DNA of 64,000 bases from an uncultured Lachnospiraceae bacterium (GTDB taxonomy: Bacteria > Bacillota > Clostridia > Lachnospirales > Lachnospiraceae): NCBI GenBank assembly GCA_958402795.1, contig CATXUX010000015.1:1-64000 (forward strand). Direction: 5' to 3'. Positions 60,011 through 64,000 of the stretch are shown piece after piece. The notes under the pieces are model-generated. The model ran no database searches and was not told where the DNA came from. It was given only the letters and a program-made list of their open reading frames with translations. The position numbers and the translations under genes were made by a program. The number at the start of each line of letters is the position of its first letter. Position 1 is the stretch's first letter.

Positions 60011-61339
60011 TTATTCAATCAGTCCTGTTGTGAGGGAGTGTGGCGGTACATTCAGTTCCGCGATCTGCTCCTGCATCCGGATCTTGACCGGCAGTTCTTT
60101 TATGCTCTTGTTGAGTACGATAACCGCAATTTTCCCGTCGGGTCTCTGAAAGGCAGTCGTTTCCAGACGATCGGTATAGCTTGTGCTTAATATCTGTCTG
60201 GAACCCGGCAGGATAAACTGCGCAAAATGCCAGAAACAGTCGTACAGGCTTTCTTTTTTCAGCGTCTTTTCTTCCAGATGGTACAGAAACGGCGCGTGAC
60301 AGTAGTTTTTCACATAATTCGGACCGCCATTCTGATCCAGAAGCATATTCCAGTCATAGAACGCGTTCATGCCGTTATTCATGTCGCCGATGATCTCATG
60401 AGCTGCCCGTTCTGCATTTTCAGCCGGATTGCTGACGTCCAGTTTCGAATATTCCAGACAGCTCTCTGACAGAATCAGCTTCTTGTCCGGGAACAGTTTA
60501 TGAAACATCTCCAGTTCCCGGAAATGGTCTCCGCTGTACCAGTGGAACGCAACACCGTCCGCACAGTTTTTTCCTTCTCCATATAAAGTCACTGCAGTGC
60601 GTTCCAGAATCCGTTCCTTATTATGATCCCAGATGAAAACCTCTACGTCTTCCATGCCGTGGCGGCGCAGGGCGGGTTTCATGTAGTTCACCAGAAAATC
60701 CCGTTCTTCTTCGGCAGTCCAGATACAACTGTCCCATATCTGCACGGCTTTCGGCTCGTTCTGCAGTGAGATGCGCTCTACCTCAAATCCGCGATCCTGG
60801 TATTCCTTGATGTACCTGCAGAGATATTCCGCCCAGTGCGCCCGGTATTCCGGTTTCAGCTTTCCGCCCTGCTTCCGGTCTCCGTTCGTCTTGAAGGCGG
60901 CAGGAGGAGACCATGGCGTGAGCATGAGCTTCACCGGATGCGCCGCCGTGCGGCGGATATCTTCTAACAGGGGGAGCGTGTACTTTCCTGCGCGCTCCAT
61001 ACTGAATTTCTCAAGATCGCAGTCCGGCGCCGCCTCATATTCTCCCAGACTGAAATCACAACTGTCGATGGCTAGACGGATGCGGTTATAACGCAGTCCG
61101 TCCGTGCCAAAATAGTATTGTAACAGTTCCTTCTTCTGCTTATCCGACATTTTGGAATATACATATCCTGCGCTTTCTGTTACCGCGCCGCCGAAGCCTT
61201 CCCAGATTTGTTCCGTATACTGCGGATACAGATTGATTAGTTCATTCTCTTCTTCCTCCACGTCGGGGTGAAAGGAAATCTTGTTCTCTTCCAGCAAATG
61301 TGTTTCTTTCCATGTAGATGTATAAGCAGTGATTTTCAT
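60011..61339 (-). CDS. Glycoside hydrolase family 30, glucosylceramidase/beta-1,6-glucanase type
   Basis: A 442-residue retaining beta-glycosidase: GFGGAVTESA at the N-terminus, YNRIRLAIDSCDF, the acid/base Glu in LQNEP (about residue 194) and the nucleophile Glu in LILSESC (about 289), followed by a C-terminal beta domain. GH30 members with this layout cleave glucosylceramide or beta-1,6-glucan. No signal peptide, so it is cytoplasmic. The start overlaps the stop of the second GPH symporter (TAATG), so import and cleavage are coupled. Confidence 0.88.
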   Translation of the reverse strand: MKITAYTSTWKETHLLEENKISFHPDVEEEENELINLYPQYTEQIWEGFGGAVTESAGYVYSKMSDKQKKELLQYYFGTDGLRYNRIRLAIDSCDFSLGEYEAAPDCDLEKFSMERAGKYTLPLLEDIRRTAAHPVKLMLTPWSPPAAFKTNGDRKQGGKLKPEYRAHWAEYLCRYIKEYQDRGFEVERISLQNEPKAVQIWDSCIWTAEEERDFLVNYMKPALRRHGMEDVEVFIWDHNKERILERTAVTLYGEGKNCADGVAFHWYSGDHFRELEMFHKLFPDKKLILSESCLEYSKLDVSNPAENAERAAHEIIGDMNNGMNAFYDWNMLLDQNGGPNYVKNYCHAPFLYHLEEKTLKKESLYDCFWHFAQFILPGSRQILSTSYTDRLETTAFQRPDGKIAVIVLNKSIKELPVKIRMQEQIAELNVPPHSLTTGLIE

Positions 61340-62733
61340 TATGCATGAACCTCGTTTTTCTGTTGTCTTTCTTCCAGTTCTTTCATGACCGTCGGATAGA
61401 TCTTGTCCAGTTTATAGAAATAGAGCAGGACGATCAGGATGATGGCGATTACGATCGGCGCTCCGATCATACAGATCTTCATGGTCGCGATCGCAGATTC
61501 TGACTGAATGGCCTGTCCGCTTATAAATCCGCCAAATGAAAGGATGAATGCGATCAGCGCGCCGCCCAGTGCATTTCCGACTTTCTCAGAAAACGTGGTT
61601 GCGCTGAATACAAGCGCTTCGTTCTTCACACCGGTTTTCCATTCGCCGTAAGCCGCAGTATCACCAAGCATAGCAAATACACAGATGGAGATCGGCGCGG
61701 TCCCAATCGTATTTACGACCGTGGATACGACCAGTACGGTCAGGCTCTTCGGATCGATCAGCATGATCAGTCCGCCCAGCACGGCGATCACGCAGCCTGC
61801 CAGCGAAACGTTTCTCTTTCCATACTTTTTCGCCAGCGACGGGATGAAGAAGCAGCAGATAATATTCGGGATCTGGCTCGCCATCGCCATATAGGAATAG
61901 TAGTTTTCATTTCCCATTACATATTTGCAGTAGTAAGTCTGTACGCCGCCCTTGATGCCATATGTCATAAAGATTACCAGTGTGATCAGCAGGACGATCA
62001 GCCAGTATTTGTTCTTAAAGAGCGCCTTGATGCTTGTCCAGAGAGACTCTTTTGGCACGTTCTCATTTTTTGTCTCCTGTACGGTCTCTGCCGCCTGTTC
62101 TTCTGCGTCCAGTTCCTTCGTGCTGAAGAACACCCACAGATAGAGCGCTGCGCCTAAGATTCCGTAGATTGCCGACATGATCGACCAGCCACTCTGTCCG
62201 CCGCCCAGTTTGTTGACGATTGGCAGTGTAAACGTGGTGACGAACAGCGGTCCCATAAAGCCGAAGAACTGCCGCATCGTAGCCAGCGACGTCCGTTCAT
62301 CCGGATCGTTGGTGATCAGCGCGGACAGTGTATTATACGGCACACTGATCATGGTATAGACGATTGCGATACCCGCCATATATGTAGCCGCCGCATAGAC
62401 GATCTTTCCCGTTGTGCCGAAATTCGGCGAGAAGAACATCAGGAATACAGAAATTCCGAACGGGATTGCCATCCATAATATCCACGGTCTTGCTTTTCCG
62501 TATTTTGTGCGCGTCCTCTGCACGATCGCCCCCATAACCAGATCCGATACACCGTCCAGCAGTCTGCACACCAGCAGGATCACGCCGACCGACGCAATCG
62601 GTAATCCGGCAACCTCTGTGTAGTAGAACGAAATGAACGTACCTACTGTACAGTTCATCAGGTTCGCCGCAAAGTTTCCGCTTCCATAGGCAACCTTCTG
62701 TATGGAAGACAATTTCCCTTTTCCTTTTGACAT
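61339..62733 (-). CDS. GPH-family sugar:cation symporter (second copy)
   Basis: A 465-residue paralogue of the symporter at 52528-54018, with about 12 membrane segments and the QRTRTKYGKARPWILWMAIPFG loop. The start at 62733 is set by AAGGAGG; the open frame to 62772 lacks support. It lies between the GH78 and GH30 genes, which points to uptake of the glycoside these enzymes cleave. Confidence 0.87.
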   Translation of the reverse strand: MSKGKGKLSSIQKVAYGSGNFAANLMNCTVGTFISFYYTEVAGLPIASVGVILLVCRLLDGVSDLVMGAIVQRTRTKYGKARPWILWMAIPFGISVFLMFFSPNFGTTGKIVYAAATYMAGIAIVYTMISVPYNTLSALITNDPDERTSLATMRQFFGFMGPLFVTTFTLPIVNKLGGGQSGWSIMSAIYGILGAALYLWVFFSTKELDAEEQAAETVQETKNENVPKESLWTSIKALFKNKYWLIVLLITLVIFMTYGIKGGVQTYYCKYVMGNENYYSYMAMASQIPNIICCFFIPSLAKKYGKRNVSLAGCVIAVLGGLIMLIDPKSLTVLVVSTVVNTIGTAPISICVFAMLGDTAAYGEWKTGVKNEALVFSATTFSEKVGNALGGALIAFILSFGGFISGQAIQSESAIATMKICMIGAPIVIAIILIVLLYFYKLDKIYPTVMKELEERQQKNEVHA

Positions 62734-62795
62734 CTCTTTTTCCTCCTTCATTACTTGTTTCTCATCGGACACCCTTTCTAAGCTGTGTCCGTTTT

Positions 62796-64000
62796 TTAGA
62801 TGATTTTCACTGTGTCCGGCGCGTGATATGTAAGATCAATCTCCCCGTTTTCATCCTTCACCCAGTGAACGTAAACGTCTCCTGCCGGGGTTGTCACGGT
62901 TCCTTCCGCTTCGGTCAGGTATCCCGGCTGCGGGTGGATGGAGATCGATCGATACCCCGGTTCTGCCGGCTGCACGCCAAGGATCACTGCCGGGAGCTCA
63001 TAGAGGATCAGCGCGCCCCATGCGTGGCAGTCCGACCGTTCCTGCACCTCATCTTCAATGCAGGTGGTACTGTGTTTTGCCAGCATTCTTCTCCAGACGT
63101 CCCAGTATTCCCGGCTGTGTTCATACAACCCCGTCTTCTCCAGCGCACGGTACAGATAAAACGCCATCGCCACCGAGCATTGCGGGTAAGCTTCCTTATT
63201 TTCAATCGTTTCCAGAAGCGCCTTTCTACCCATCTCCGCATCCAGTGTTCCGGTCAGAATGCCGAATACCTGTGTGTGCTGGGAATATTCCTCCATTCCC
63301 GGACCGTCTGTCAGCATTCCATTTTTCCCTGCCATATGAGTTCGCACGGCATCCTGCACCTGTTTGATTTCTCTGTCATATTCGGCAGCCACATCCGAGA
63401 GTCCCAGATACCGGGCAATTTCTTCCGCTGCCTGCAGTCCGTAGATATACAGAAGACTTTCCATTGTAATCGGACCGTGCAGCGTTGCCGGAGGTACACC
63501 GGACGTCGCACTCCATTCCGGCGCCCAGTCGATAAAGGACCAGAACCGGTCGCGCCCGTTGATCCCGCCCACTTTGTCTACGTAGCCTTCCTCTGTCAGA
63601 TGGTTTCGAAAGAAGCCAAGCACCCGGTCAATGTGCGGTAAATGCTCCCGAAGCAGTTTTTTATCTCCAAAATACATCATATGGTCATAGGCCATCAGGA
63701 TGTAGTAAATGGAGAACCCGGGAATGACGTTGGACTCATAGTTCGGGTGACTGGAATTTGTCAGTCCGTCATACCGTTGGGATCGCCGGAAATCTTCCAT
63801 GCATTTTCGTGCCAGACGGTCATCTCCCGAAACCGTGTAAGTGTAGAGAATCTGCGTCCGTGAGTCCATCACATACTGGAGCTGCTCATAGAACGGACAG
63901 TCCTCGTATGTCTCGTGCATACACCGGCGCAGCGACCGTTCGGAAATGTCCCAGATCGCCGCAAAATCCGGATCGTCCGCCGACGCCTTTGTCTTCACTT
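62796..64000 (-). CDS. Alpha-L-rhamnosidase (GH78), C-terminal part, cut by window edge
   Basis: About 400 residues of the catalytic (alpha/alpha)6 barrel and C-terminal beta domain of a GH78-type enzyme that removes alpha-L-rhamnose. The signature MHETYEDCPFYEQLQYVMDSR (with the acidic catalytic pair region) is near the start of the visible part, with FIDWAPEW and SDCHAWGALILYELPA further on. Normal family length is 700-1,000 residues, and the N-terminal beta domains are missing, so the gene should continue beyond base 64000; the apparent GTG at 63998 is not the true start. Confidence 0.85.
   Translation of the reverse strand, partial: VKTKASADDPDFAAIWDISERSLRRCMHETYEDCPFYEQLQYVMDSRTQILYTYTVSGDDRLARKCMEDFRRSQRYDGLTNSSHPNYESNVIPGFSIYYILMAYDHMMYFGDKKLLREHLPHIDRVLGFFRNHLTEEGYVDKVGGINGRDRFWSFIDWAPEWSATSGVPPATLHGPITMESLLYIYGLQAAEEIARYLGLSDVAAEYDREIKQVQDAVRTHMAGKNGMLTDGPGMEEYSQHTQVFGILTGTLDAEMGRKALLETIENKEAYPQCSVAMAFYLYRALEKTGLYEHSREYWDVWRRMLAKHSTTCIEDEVQERSDCHAWGALILYELPAVILGVQPAEPGYRSISIHPQPGYLTEAEGTVTTPAGDVYVHWVKDENGEIDLTYHAPDTVKII

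Noticed and set aside
1..64000. CRISPR arrays, tRNA/rRNA genes, prophage genes
   Set aside because: Looked for on both strands; no regularly spaced repeats, no tRNA-like cloverleaf or CCA end noticed, no rRNA, and no phage structural or integrase genes.

Overview
This window is a chromosomal segment of a spore-forming, Gram-positive anaerobe of the Clostridia, most likely a gut Lachnospiraceae member. The evidence is a complete spoIIIAA-AH operon, spoIVB and spo0A; an [FeFe] hydrogenase with no aerobic respiratory genes; MurT/GatD peptidoglycan amidation; an NADP-type glutamate dehydrogenase; the classic Firmicutes nusB-xseAB-ispA-dxs-tlyA-nadK-argR-recN-spoIVB-spo0A block; and a strong glycosidase complement with moderate GC. 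I cannot name the species from sequence alone. No rRNA, tRNA, CRISPR array or intact transposase was seen.

Layout. 0.1-5.0 kb (minus): two D,D-carboxypeptidases flank scpB, scpA and a membrane-anchored metallophosphoesterase. 5.1-10.7 kb: a J-domain protein (+), a P-type cation ATPase (-) and the murT-gatD pair (+). 10.8-16.4 kb (minus): gdhA behind an attenuator-like leader, rpsU, a domain-swapped GH3 beta-glucosidase and a KDG-type sugar kinase. 16.5-26.3 kb (minus): alaS, a group-B-like [FeFe] hydrogenase, a split methionine synthase (metH plus a separate reactivation protein), metF and glgA. 26.3-37.4 kb (minus): the conserved housekeeping and sporulation block from the Asp23/nusB end down to spo0A, with a 0A box and a sigma-A promoter in front of spo0A. 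37.5-44.8 kb (minus): prfC, then an accessory cassette of a solute-binding lipoprotein, two sugar-type ABC permeases, an HlyD-like adaptor and a MacB/FtsX-like permease, with no ATPase. 45-50.2 kb (minus): spoIIIA operon, carrying a 170-bp structured repeat between AE and AF. 50.3-52.4 kb (+): a LytTR regulator and GHKL kinase pair whose leader contains a shorter copy of the same repeat. 52.5-64 kb (minus): a carbohydrate locus with two GPH-type symporters, GH5, GH3, GH30 and GH78 enzymes, a lipoprotein and a small membrane protein; the GH78 gene runs off the window.

How the genes work together. The sporulation genes give the master regulator (Spo0A), the SpoIVB signalling protease and the SpoIIIA channel. 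The isoprenoid genes (dxs, ispA), recN, xseAB, nadK and argR are the usual companions. metF, the MetH reactivation protein and metH form one methyl-transfer unit that appears co-transcribed with the hydrogenase. The right-hand locus looks like uptake and cleavage of beta-glucosidic and rhamnosylated glycans, possibly under the neighbouring two-component system.

The least explained features are the structured repeat family (46600-46769 and 50240-50316), the ATPase-less transporter cassette, and the GH3 enzyme anchored by membrane segments at both ends.
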